Part shown: piece after piece, positions 11,572 through 22,023 of the stretch
Layout: every line of letters begins with the position of its first letter
Position numbering within the stretch: position 1 is the first letter of the stretch
Source: Phellopilus nigrolimitatus
Taxonomy: Eukaryota; Basidiomycota; Agaricomycetes; Hymenochaetales; Hymenochaetaceae
DNA: 64,000 nt
Direction of reading: 5' to 3'
NCBI GenBank assembly: GCA_021029095.1
Contig: JAJOHG010000035.1
Span: 186,001 to 250,000, forward strand
The notes under the pieces: model-generated
The model's input: only the letters and a program-made list of their open reading frames with translations
What the model was told of the DNA's origin: nothing
Databases searched by the model: none
Position numbers and translations under genes: made by a program

Positions 11572-12816
11572 TCACTTGCGCCAAACCCTCTTCTTTGTTG
11601 GCGTCTCCGCCTCCAGCGCGTAACCTTTCCCGGTATCTGCGCATCGACAGCCGCCGCGTACTCTGTTTCATGCCACGCGCTTTCAGAGTTGGCGAAGGCG
11701 AGCTTAATATACACGCTTCATCGCCGTCGTCGAGCACGAGCATATCCGGAGAGCCGAACGAGCCTATGAAGCTGTCATCCGCATTCTCGTCCAACCAGGC
11801 ATCGGCATCAGCGTCGTCTTTGGAGTTCACGGGAGGTCCTGGCTTCAGACTGGCTTTGGGCTGATACTGGGAACCGCTGATACGAGAGCTCGTTTTTGCT
11901 CGCTCCGGGAGGTGACAGGGTATTTTCGCGCTCGAGCTGGCTGTGACGCAGTAAGGACAGGAGTGTCTTCGATGCGTACGATCCCCGGGAAGCTTGAGCT
12001 TGTATGCGGCGGGCTGGGCACGGTGGCCGCGGACCGCGTCAAAGATCGACCGCTGAGAAGGCCCGCCTTGCGAACCAGAATCCGCCCGCTTCCGCTTCAC
12101 GGGCGTCTCCGGCACGAGTGACGCCTATATTTCGCTTCGCTTTGGGATTGCTGGGCTCCTCTTGCGTTTTCGGTTTGGGGCTCTGCCGGATCTTGGGCTT
12201 CTCCTTGAAGGATCTGCTCATGCTGACCTCCCTGCTGAGCTGACGCTCGCACGCTGGGATGCCTCACCCTGTGCGAGTATGACACTTAGTGAACGGTCGC
12301 AGCTGCGGAACAGTGACGGCGCGCCATCGTCGCCGGGAACAGGTGTAGGCTTGCGAGAGAGCGAATGCGCGCGCGAGCCTGCACGGGAGCCCGTTCCTCC
12401 ATCCAACACAGACTCTACATCAGAGTCTTCTCCGTCCGAGAACGGAGACGTCGGAAACACCTTCGATCGAAAGAGAGCGCACTGCTCTGGGATCACTGCT
12501 TTGAACCTGTTGAAAAGTCAGTGCTGCACGTTGATGATAAAATAGGACAACACACAGCGGTTCAACGACGTCTTCGCAAAAATACATGCGTCCAGTGTCT
12601 GTCTGCCTTGGCATTCCCCTGGCTCGACCCCGTGCCTTCAAATTCATCGAGCGACGCCGTCAGCTGCCAGACTGCGATCTTGTCCATATAGCTTTCGAGG
12701 CGTCCCTCGTCGGTTCTGCAGACGGACATTGCTTGCTTCTTCTTTTCTTCTTTTTCGTCGTGTCCGAGGCCGGATGAGGGGTGCGAGCGGGACGTTGAGC
12801 GCGGTGACGAGGACAC
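11572..12816 (-). pseudogene. 5'-truncated Sld3-like gene, duplication copy
   Basis: This aligns with the Sld3-like gene at 17443-19406 from its LESYMDKIAVWQL segment to the YALEAETPTKKRV end, but lacks the first three exons. Upstream sequence has been replaced at about 12778 by the left end of duplication unit 2, which supplies an in-frame ATG at 12816 (MSSSPRSTSRSHP fused to Sld3 sequence). Downstream lesions include an extra T after THV (near 12583), a 16-base deletion near 12260, a 2-base deletion near 12110 and an extra base near 12040. The copy is therefore not translatable as Sld3, although the first roughly 80 codons form a chimeric open frame. Confidence 0.8.
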
Positions 12817-13712
12817 GATTGTTGAGGGCAGGTCGGAACAGACTCCGCTTTGGTGCGGGCGGCCGAGCCGAGGTCCCTTGCCAACCTATCCCGGCCCCTT
12901 GTCCTTTCGCTTTTTCATGAAAACTCGACTTTGTGTTGAATTGAATGCTTTAGTGTGCACTGCAGGTTATTCTGGTTTCTCGTCCTTTGCTCATCCTCAT
13001 AAAAGATACTGTTCCATATCTGGAATGTCTAACCTATGTAGATCTAGGCTTTACATAATATCTCCTTTCCGGGCGACGGGCCGTGCCGACAGCCACAATT
13101 GCGCCTGCCCGGCTGCGTGGCAGATTCTAGGTCGGCGCGCCACCGACGTGCATTTAATTCTCTCCAGTGGACGCAGGACCCCGACCCTATTACGCCGCCC
13201 GCGCACCGCAAGTCAACCTTTGTCCCGTCGGGGCCGCCCGCTGTCAGGCTCGCGCGCCATTTCGCTCATACATGTAGGGCACACAGGCACGCTGCTACTA
13301 TATAGCGACGTTCGCAGACATCGCACGTCCGGCGCATTTCAGCGGCCCGTATCGACGTCAACGCGCAATGCAGTCCCAGCCCCCGGGTGCACGGCTGCCC
13401 GCCATCCTCTATCTGACTGTCTGTCCGCCGCGCATCGTCATGACTTGCCCAGCCTCGAGCTCGGGCACGTCTCATGATTACTAGCTATCAATATCTTAGG
13501 CCCCAGGCACCAAGGCCAGCACCCGCCGCGCCTCTGACTGCAAGGGCCGCCCATAAGGATAGAAGATACTTTGACCAGCACATTTTGAGTGCATATCTAA
13601 TTTGGAGTTCTTTGAAAATTCACTATTTGAGTATAGCTACTAAACTACTCTATTATTACTCTCATCATCGGGGCCCTTCTGCTCCATTCCGTCTTCACTG
13701 CATTTTCCCTCA
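12817..13712. other. Non-coding left end of duplication unit 2
   Basis: No gene is supported. The sequence repeats the G-alpha-proximal flank: GTGCGAGCGGGACGTTGAGC at 12782 matches GTGCGAGCGGGACGTCGAGC at 1706. It also repeats the block around TAATATCTCCTTTCCGGGCG (13060, matching 2261) and the repeat block at 13577. Confidence 0.6.
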
Positions 13713-14033
13713 CTATTCATCTCTCGTCTTACTTGAGGGATTTTGAAGCAATTTCCAAAAGTTATATAATGCCTCCTTTGGAGAATCGCCTGTGGCCTTC
13801 AGCTCATTCTCAAAGGTGACCCCAGATTTTAAGATTGCAAATTCACCTAAATGAATGGAAGCATGTGTCAGAGTTATGGTGCTTTCCCAAGCCAGTGTCT
13901 CTTGGACTGCTGGTGAAAAGCCAGGATACGCACCAATCTCTACTATGTACTCTCCATTTTTCTTTACTGGCTTCAATCCAAAATCTTCGAAAAGTTTTTT
14001 GCCTTCATCTATTTCACAGGAGACAAGATGCAA
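13713..14033 (-). CDS. Small hypothetical protein, duplicated family copy 2
   Basis: This is an open frame of 106 codons beginning MHLVSCEIDEGKKLFEDFGL. It has a middle ESTITLTHASIHLGEF segment and a C-terminal GDSPKEALYNFWKLLQN segment that align with the copy at 3136-3456 and the broken copy at 2600-2830. It is more hydrophilic and better balanced in composition than its paralogue, so it may be the most intact member. The family is unknown to me. An additional 5' exon upstream of 14033 is possible. Confidence 0.5.
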   Translation of the reverse strand: MHLVSCEIDEGKKLFEDFGLKPVKKNGEYIVEIGAYPGFSPAVQETLAWESTITLTHASIHLGEFAILKSGVTFENELKATGDSPKEALYNFWKLLQNPSSKTRDE

Positions 14034-15699
14034 TCATCAGCTTGGCTCAAAGTTATGACTTAGAGAAGAGAGAATGCAGAAGCATCTGTGTGTATTTACC
14101 AAAAATTAGTTCAAAGAATAATCCTTCAGACATCTCTTGTATTCAAATAAGTCAAAATTTGAGGCTAGGAAATTTTCTTCGTTTTTTCTCGACTTTTCTT
14201 GCTGCGAAGAATATGAGGAACTGGCACCAGAGAAGCAAGCATTATATACCACATTTTGTGCACCTAGCAACACAGAAATGTACTTCCGTTGTCATGAAGG
14301 CACTTACTTTGCAATTAACTTTGCTCAATACATTGGTGCGTCGGTCCAGAGATGGCATATATGCATCCAAAGCATTGCCTGCATTGCACGCAGCTATAGA
14401 TTCTGCAGTTACATTGCAGCAAGTCAGCAGTCCCCTTCTGTCAAAGGAGGCGGAGCACCGATGATTTAGGCTAGACGATCTCTGTTGCCGTTGCAAGGCG
14501 GGCCTTTTCGGTGCCTCGCCATCAAGCCTCTCCCTCGGCGCGGGCTGCTGAGCGTCTGCCGCGAGGCGGCAAAAACGATTCGCCGTCGCTGTGTCGTGCG
14601 GTTGTCAGTGTCACCTATGCCTCGCGCGGGGGGATAACACGCTCTCCGTCTTTGATTTTCTCGACCTTCGGGACCGAACCTGAGCGCAGAATTTAAATTT
14701 AGCGCGCGCGCGCGCCTTTGCTTGTTCCCGCCCGCGACGCCTCCCGCCTTTCGTTAAAGCTGCAGAGCCTCATCCCGAGCGCTCGAACACGCGAAGGGTC
14801 CGACAGCCGTCCGGCTCTTTTCGCGGCCCGCAACGAGCCAGCGCCCGCTGTCAAGTAACGCGTACTGCGCCTCGATAAGACGCATAACCAGCACGTATGT
14901 CGTGCCGACGCCCGTGCCGGGCCCGTGCGGCGAGCAATGTCGTCGTTGAGTGCATGTCAGGAAGAAGAGATATGAAGGCAGCTCGGAAGCGCGATTGTCA
15001 CAGCTCACTCGATTGCCTCTGATTCGGTCTGAAAAAGTAGGATCACATAGGAATCAGCTCCAGGCAAGCGTTAATAAGTTACTTGTTTGAACAACTGCTA
15101 CGCGGACTCAGGTGTGGCTTGAAAAAAACATTTATGTCGATTCGTTTGTATTTCTTGCAGATTTCGCGCTACCAGCAGACAGCTCTGCCGCGTTTCAACT
15201 CTTCACCGACTTGTTTTGAGTCGACGTAAATCAATTAGAATCCAAGCATTATTTGCTTCTTGGAAAAAGTCCACGGGGATCTTGACCACACTTTACATAT
15301 CCTCGTACGTACAGTGCACACAGCTTCTCGCCAAGTTCACTTCTCAGAAAAGCGTACAATATTCTATCGACATCATTCATATGTCCTCAGAACGCCCCAA
15401 GTATCTTGGGGAAAAAGATGAAGGTCTGAAGTCTCTCAGCATGCATACACGTATGTGCAGCGGCCAATATCATTTGAACTGAGAATTACGCCCGTTTCTT
15501 GGGTGGATCGGTCTTCGACGAAAAGAAAACGCATGAGAATTTGCTTTTAAAACTTCAAAATGGTAACTCTCACTTTACAGACGCGCCCGCTAATCGTGCA
15601 TGCCTCACAATTGTCGGTGGCATTTGCGCGCTCACACTGAGAAAAACAAGATGTTATTTGAGGGGCTTTACATCGAACATAAAAGACAACGCACTTTGC
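14034..15699. other. Unit 2 interior, repeat remnants and empty MITE site
   Basis: 14503-14878 repeats unit 1 (3757-4112) and contains the empty target site TAA at 14876-14878 matching the MITE insertion. A CG dinucleotide run sits at 14703-14714. 14880-15699 has no match that I see in unit 1 and no coherent gene; frames at 15216-15482 and 15499-15777 lack domains. Confidence 0.5.
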
Positions 15700-15985
15700 A
15701 ACGGCGATGTTGACATTCTGTGCACGCCGGCTTTCGAACGGGCCTGCCATTTGAATCTTTCAGGGTGTCAAAGATAGAGGATGGATACCAAGATGACGAT
15801 GACCACCCAATCTGGTCTTGCTCAATACTTGCCGCCGTTGGAGACATCTGTCGTGAGTCAGGCAGGAATTTCTTTATTCGACTGGAAATGTAGTACTTCA
15901 CTGGTGTGCGTAACTTTTGATACGTTAGATGGCGATCCAACTCCGACATGAGCTCCTGGATCCCGAAATTTCTCCTTCTGTCCAC
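15700..15985 (-). pseudogene. First-exon remnant of the duplicated kinase gene
   Basis: The minus strand encodes KKFLPDSRQMSPTAASIEQ and following residues, aligned with FPTDSRQMSPTSESLERDQ at the start of the kinase gene (10395). The rest of the kinase (P-loop to tail) is absent from unit 2. This is the left-over edge of the deletion that removed the kinase copy. Confidence 0.65.
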
Positions 15986-17442
15986 TAGTGACCTCTATCT
16001 TCTCTGAGGATGAGAAGGAACGGCTCTGGAATCGATACCAATAAGTATATGAGATGGACCATTATATACAATATAGGAGAAAAGGGTGTATGGACGTGTC
16101 AGGGACTCAGCCGCATTGTCTCATCACTCGCCCGCTACCTCCAGTCGGGGCATGAGACTTTTAAGCGCCAAGGGATGCACTCAAGTGCTGCCGTGGCCAG
16201 GCGAGGGCTTCCGTGAGCAGAAAAAAAATGAACACACACATGAGCAGCTTCGCAGTGTGTAGTATCCGTCGCAGCGATGGAAATCTGCTGTACTTCAAAC
16301 GACGTTTCAATGTCAGAGGTCCAGCGCATCGACAGACAGCAGCAATGCAAATGCATGTCGAACATGAAAACAGAAGGTCGGTGTGCGCTCGAGTGGAAGG
16401 ACCGTTCCGGAACTGATTTAAGGCGAGTGCGTCTAGAGTCTTTAAATCTGTCAGACAAATCAGAGCTTGAATCGAGATTGGGAAATCAGGCGGGTGGAGA
16501 TAAATACTATTGTTGATTGTAGCAGTGCTACACTGCACGCGAGAAGCTGATCAACTCAATTAGCCACGTGGACTTCCACTCACACACGCCAGTGCATGTC
16601 AGTATCGTCGTACTTCAAGTTACTGTGTATGTAGTGCATTGCCTCGGAAGTCAGTAGTTAGTCCTGTGCGCATGAGTACCAGACAGTGAACACTGGAATA
16701 GTACGATAGATTGCAGCATTCCACATCACAGCGTCTAATCTCCAGTGTTTGCGAAGTGCCGTCTCGACTGGAAGGTGCACCGCTTCCCCAGGCATCCGGT
16801 ATAACAGTGTCTCTTTGTGGCCGCCCTAAGAGGTACCGCAAGAAGATAGGAGTCATGAACTTTGATGTCCTTGCCTGTAATTTTCTGCGCGTGCATAGAA
16901 TTGCCAGCTCCACAGATTACAAGAGGGCGGCTTGGTTACCGAGGAGTGTCGCCTCGACTGAAAACTTGATGTAGCTGCGTCGTGTATATGTTTCTCGTAC
17001 ACTGTCCAGCCTCTTAGGGTAGGCATTGGTCCTATTGAACTCTCCCAACTCGTTATCTTGCACTCAGGCTCTCTTGTAATTTATCTGCTGAATGCAAGAT
17101 CAATTAAATGCGATTATTTAGTTCCCGAAGAAAGTCGGTATAAAGTTTCCACGCACTCGCTTGATCGTAACAGCAGGGTACTCTTAGTCCCTATTCTTGC
17201 AGACGTCTGGATTGAAAACAGAATTGAGAAGACTCGAAAAGTGATCCAGAGATTGTTGTGTGGTGCATGGTAACTTAAACTTAGACTTCAGCCGTCGCAA
17301 TAATCATACACGAGGCTGTGGCCTATCTTTGGTTTAAGCGAAGATATCTGTAATTAACATCTCAGAAAAAATTGTGTCCAACTTTGAAGCATATACCCTA
17401 CAAGAACATACATCTTAATATGTACGCGCGAGCTCACAGCCC

Positions 17443-19406
17443 TCACTTCCGCCGAACCCTCTTCTTCGTTGGCGTTTCCATCTCCAGCGCATACTTTTCA
17501 CCCGCATCGTGCATGCGCATCGATAGTCGCCGCGTACTCTGTTTCATGCCGCACGTCATCAGAGTTGGTGAAGATAAAATTGGCGCGCGCGCGCCATCGC
17601 CTTCTCCGAGCAGGAGCACGTCCGGCGATCCGAACGAACCCGTGAAGCTGTCATCCGCATTCTCGTCCAACCAGGCATCGGCATCAGCAGTCGTCTTTGA
17701 AGCTCACGGGAAGGTCCTGGCCTCAGGCTGGCTTTGAGCTGATATCGATGTCCGCCGATACGAGAGCTCGTTCCTGCCCGCACTGGCGCCGGCGTCGAAC
17801 TTGCAGCTGCGTCCGAAAGTGGTGAGAGCGGAGGCATTCCCGGGAGCGAAAGGGTATTTTCGCGCTCAAGCTGGCTGCGACGCATAAGGACTGGAGTGTC
17901 TTCGATGCGTACGATCCCCGGGGAGCTTGAGCTCGTATGCGGCGGGCTGGGCACGGTGGCCGCGGCCGCGTCATAGATCGACTGCTGAGAAGGTCCGCCT
18001 TGCGAACCAGAATCCGCCCGCTTCCGCTTAACGGGCGTCTCCGCCACAAGAGTGACGGCTATATTTCGCTTCGCTCTGGGCTTACTGGGCTCCTCTTGTA
18101 TCTTCGGTTTGGGTCTTCTGCCGAACCTTGGGTTTCTCCTTGAAAGATCTGCTCATGCTGACCTCCCTGCTGAGTTGACGCTTGGGCTCGATGAAGTTCG
18201 CGCGCTGGGATGCCTCGTCCTGCGCGAGAGTAACGCTGAGAGAACGGCTGCGGCTTCGAATCAGGGACGAGGCACGATCTGCGTCGGGAACAGGTGTAGG
18301 CTTGCGGGAGAGCGAACGGGCACGAGAGCCTGCACGGGAGCCCGTTCCTCCATCCAACACGGTCTCTGCATCGGAGTCCTCTGCGTCCGAGAACGGAGAC
18401 GTCGGAAACACCTTCGATCGAAAGAGAGCGCATTGCTCTGGAAGCTCTGCTTTGAACCTGTTCAAAAGTCAGTGCTGCACGTTGATGATAAAATAGGAGG
18501 AGGACGCACAGTGGTTCGACGACATCCTCGCAGAACACATGCGTCCAGTGTCTGTCCGCCTTGGAATTCCCCTGGCTCGACCCTATGTCTGAGAGCTCAT
18601 CGAGCGACGCCGTCAGCTGCCAGACTGCGATCTTGTCCATATAGCTTTCGAGGCGTCCTCGTCTGTTTCTGGAAGCGGATTTTCCTTCTTTTTCTTCTTC
18701 TTTTTCGCTATATCCGCGGCTGGATGGGGTCCGGGAAGGCTGAGCTTGAGCATGTTGAGGAGTATCTGGATCATTGTCCTGGATGAAGCAATTCAGTTAA
18801 ATAGGCTTCGAGGAGTATGTGTGTCCTCACTCTCGTCGCTCAAGCCTTTCCAGCCACTCTTTCCTCCAGTTCTCTTCATCAACATCGTCATCGACCTGTT
18901 CGTAATTCCACGCGTACCACATCATCATTTCTTCCTGCTCGCCTGCACCGCCGCCGTCCACGAGTATCTGCACGAGCTCCGTGCGGTACTTATCCGACGC
19001 CGCACGTGTGGGAAGAAGCAACGGTTCAAGTAACGCATGCAGAGGGTGGATTACTGATTTTGAGTTCGGCTGTGGGGTGTTGATACGTCGCAGAGAGGTG
19101 ATCAAGTGCGAAAGTGAGTTGAAAGACTAGACGCGAAATGCGAATGAGCTAAAGACCACGAAGTAGCCGTCAACGACGCACCTCGGGGAGCCAGAGTGTT
19201 TCGAGATATCGTCGGATCACAAAGTTTTCATCGGTATTATCTTGCTCTAAGCTGAACACGGTTACAATGTGTCGGTGTACTGAATTATGTTCGAATAATT
19301 TAGCTCACAAGGGATAATCCTGGTGCAGCTGCGTCTCGGTTGCTGTGGTCCATGGTACGGGGCAAGACTCCTCTAGAGAGTACAATAAGGGCTCAACAGA
19401 CGCCAT
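17443..19406 (-). CDS. SLD3: Sld3-like DNA replication initiation factor
   Basis: Sld3 loads Cdc45 onto the replicative helicase at origins and is a CDK substrate. The start ATG at 19406 sits in CCAAAAATGG. Exons 19406-19309, 19251-19182, 19126-18831 and 18778-18510 splice to give FLEQDNTDENFVIRRYLETL, WLPESFNSLSHLIT, HPLHALLEPLLLPTRAASDK, EEMMMWYAWNYE, WRKEWLERLERRE, IQILLNMLKLSLPGP, LESYMDKIAVWQLTASLDE and, after the 52-base intron 18509-18458, FCEDVVEPLFKAELPEQC. I recognise this order from the SLD3 domain of basidiomycete proteins. The tail is rich in SP/TP sites (TPVKRKR, TPVPD, ETPTKKR), consistent with CDK control. One-base frame breaks occur near 18655, near 18115 and twice near 17692-17712. 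They are assembly indels or true lesions. Gene start lies 178 bases from the divergent bestrophin gene. Confidence 0.75.
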
Positions 19407-19584
19407 TTTTGGTTACAGCACTCTGATATCCCTAGTTTAGCTGTTCTCTTGGAGACAGTTGAGTGAAAAGACACGATTGCGGCCAAGTTGCTTCCGTCGC
19501 GTCCAACAAGCATGTGACGTGTGAGTGTGACAGTCGCGTAGAAACGCGTGAGTCGGCTTCCCATGGTCGCTCCTCGTGTTCTCC
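19407..19584. promoter_or_regulatory. Divergent promoter between Sld3-like and bestrophin-like genes
   Basis: Only 178 bases separate the two start codons, which face away from each other, so both promoters must lie here or overlap the neighbouring leaders. The stretch includes repeated TGACG/CGTGTGAG elements but no obvious TATA box. Confidence 0.5.
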
Positions 19585-21819
19585 ATGCCGCACTCACAAA
19601 AACGATCGTCAACTGGACATGTTCTCCTACCAGCTTCAAGTTCAAGGGGCGAGGAGGTCCTAATCCCGCACGTTCCTCCGCACGATGTCGTTTCGTGGAC
19701 CTTTGGACGAGGAACTGTGGTTAGATTGGATTCTGTTTCGAACGAGTTTCTCCTCATGCTTTGTTTGTCTTCAGTTCTGGACTATATGGCCGGCGGTTCT
19801 CCTTCATACAGCATTTGCAGCAGGTACTTATCAAGCGTTTCTCTATATCTCCACTGAAATGTCATAACACTCTAGATCAGTGGTCACGACCGTCTCGCTG
19901 ACGACCCGTTATTATCTGGCGGTACCGCCTGTACTCATAACTGTACTCGGTGTGGTGATAGGTTTTGTCATTGCATATCGTGCTTCGAGCGGGTAAGGGG
20001 GGAAAATAGTGAACTCAAATATAAGCTGACTCGACGATCTTTATTTTAGTTATGACCGTTACTGGACGGGCCGCTGCTGTTGGTCTGACCTCATGAAGAC
20101 TTCACGGACGATGAGCCGACTCATATGGATTCACGTCCCGTTACGTGTTCGCAAAGAATCTGAATACTACTACGACGACGACGACGAGGATCCGAAGTTC
20201 AAGAATGACGCTCGTCATGTCTTGCGCGAAAAGCGACTTGCATTGGATCTGCTTGAAGGGTGAATACAATTCTCCAATGAGAGAGATATCTCCAGCTATG
20301 TCCCTTCGTCTGCTGAGAACAGCTCTTTGTAGCTTTATTGTCGCTTTAAAGCACCATCTTCGCGGTAAGGAGGCACGCTTTTCGTGACCGAATCTTTCGT
20401 GAAGTTGACCTTAAGGTAATTAGGTGAATCGGGCATCTATTACGAAGATCTATATCATCTTGTTCAACCGCTACATGATGTACGTCGTTCGTCATCTCTT
20501 CTCTCTTCCAAATCTTTACACTGATTTTAGCATCCCCGTTTTAAACACAGGGCGAAGGTGCATCACAAAACGCATGCTCAAATACAGTCGCAGTCACAGA
20601 CAAAGACCACCGTATCGTCGGTGCATCCGACTCTACTCCATGATCCCGAGATACCCGCCATTAACGAATACGGCACCTTCCGCGACAACAGTGATTGCGC
20701 CTCCTCACATTCCGATTCTGATAGCGCCCCTATAAACCCCCTTTTGCTCCCTTCCTCTACTTCACGCAGAAAACGCTCCCGTGTCCTTACCGAGCTCGTT
20801 CCGTTTTCCTCTTTCTTCTCTGCAATCGGGGCGCTTTTCCGTTTCAAATCAAAATTAAAGTATGATTTACCGCACGTCCTCGCCGATGACAGCACGGGAT
20901 CGCGGTAGAAAGAAGCAGTGCTCAAAGGGCTAGTAGGCATGGAACAAAGTACAGACCCGATGTCGTTGGTGGCGGGGTTAACCTACCGCTCGAGATTCTG
21001 AGGTGTCTGAGCGAATGGGTGAACGTGTTGGACGAGCGAGGAGTCGTTCCTGGTAAGATCATTTCGATTTTGATCGCTCGCAGACTCGTAACAAAGAAGA
21101 TTACTGAGCATCCGTATCGTCTTCTAGGAAACGCTCTCGGTGGATTGTACAGCTCTTTGGCATCATTTGAGGACAGTCTTTCTGGTCCGTATTTCTTGCT
21201 TCCCAACGGGTGTGTCGCTAATAAATCGCGGTAATTGCAGCCCTGGAGCGCATCTTAACCACACCACTACCTTTGTATGTCTTGCATTATGTGTACTACG
21301 TGCGCAGCTCAGCCTCGTCGCTTCTGAAATCTTAGCGTGTACTCTGCACATATTCGCCAGTAAGATTTGCTACTTATTCTCATCATAAAAATGCCTTCGC
21401 AAACTAAACCATATATTTATCGTACAGATGCGTGTGGCTGTATCTCTTTCTGCTCCCCTTCCAACTTGTCACGCAGTTTAACTGGTTTACTATCCCTGGT
21501 GTTGGCATCGCCGCGTTTTTCTACATCGGCTTTCTTGCGGCGGGCGAGGAGATAGAACAACCGTTTGGATACGATGAGGTAAGAACGAGGCATCCTGTGC
21601 CTATTCGCATCATGCACTCTCTCATTTACTACTTCCTGTATTTATTACTTCGTGCAGAATGACCTCGACCTGGATCTGTTCTGCCGCGAGACCGTGCACG
21701 CGGACATCGATGCACTGAAGCGCACGCAGTGTATGAACGCCCCCGGCCCGGATGGAGGCTCTTACTCGCAAACCTATCAATCGGGTATCGAGCGTATCGC
21801 GGACGCAGAAAACAAGTGA
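19585..21819 (+). CDS. Bestrophin-like (RFP-TM) anion channel
   Basis: This is a membrane protein of the fungal UPF0187/bestrophin family, predicted to conduct chloride or other anions. Exons splice as 19585-19719, 19775-19823, 19881-19992, 20050-20259, 20333-20364 and 20424 onward. They give HVPPHDVVSWTFGRGTV, FWTIWPAVLLHTAFAAV, LAVPPVLITVLGVVIGFVIA, YRASSGYDRYWTGR, LIWIHVPLR, GFIVALKHHLRG, LPLEILRCLSEWVNVLDERG, NALGGLYSSLASFEDSLSG and, near the end, WLYLFLLPFQLVTQFNWFTI with IGFLAAGEEIEQPFGYDEND. RASSGYDRYW and the EIEQPFGYDENDL region are family hallmarks. The loop between about 20550 and 20960 is Ser-rich and I could not join its frames cleanly; a one-base break near 20890-20930 is possible. 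It ends tail-to-tail with the F-box gene. Confidence 0.85.
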
Positions 21820-22023
21820 ACTCTCAGAGAGCATGATAGTCTTGCGCCAATGGGTAATATTTGTTCTGGAAGGACTGTACGCTGTTTCATGCAGAATCGG
21901 ATTTACATTTAATTGCACGTTATCGTAATGGCATGGCTTTTGCACTGCGAGTTTGCTCCTTTTTCATTGGAAGAGCCTTCCAAGAATAATGTGCCAATTG
22001 CTTTGAAAGATCGAAATGACGTC

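Larger units (their letters stand above)
1705..12778. repeat. Tandem segmental duplication, unit 1
   Basis: Blocks of this segment recur in the same order and orientation in 12779-18725. About 1705-1880 matches 12779-12945, 2228-2420 matches 13043-13180, 2990-3140 matches 13577-13735, 3757-4110 matches 14503-14876 and about 10150-12778 matches 15775-18725. The middle of the unit (about 4640-10150, including the kinase) has no counterpart in unit 2 apart from a first-exon remnant. The left edge lies just upstream of G-alpha and the right edge falls inside an Sld3-like gene. Divergence is moderate, with many substitutions and small indels, so the event is not recent. Confidence 0.85.
12779..18725. 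repeat. Tandem segmental duplication, unit 2
   Basis: This is the second copy of the duplicated segment. It begins at a junction where the interior of an Sld3 coding region (matching 18690-18725) meets sequence matching 1705 onward, with only a few shared G residues at the join. It keeps both ends of the unit but about 4.6-10.1 kb of unit 1 is missing; 14880-15775 fills the gap with sequence I cannot assign. Homology to unit 1 stops at about 18725 inside exon 4 of the Sld3-like gene. Confidence 0.85.
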
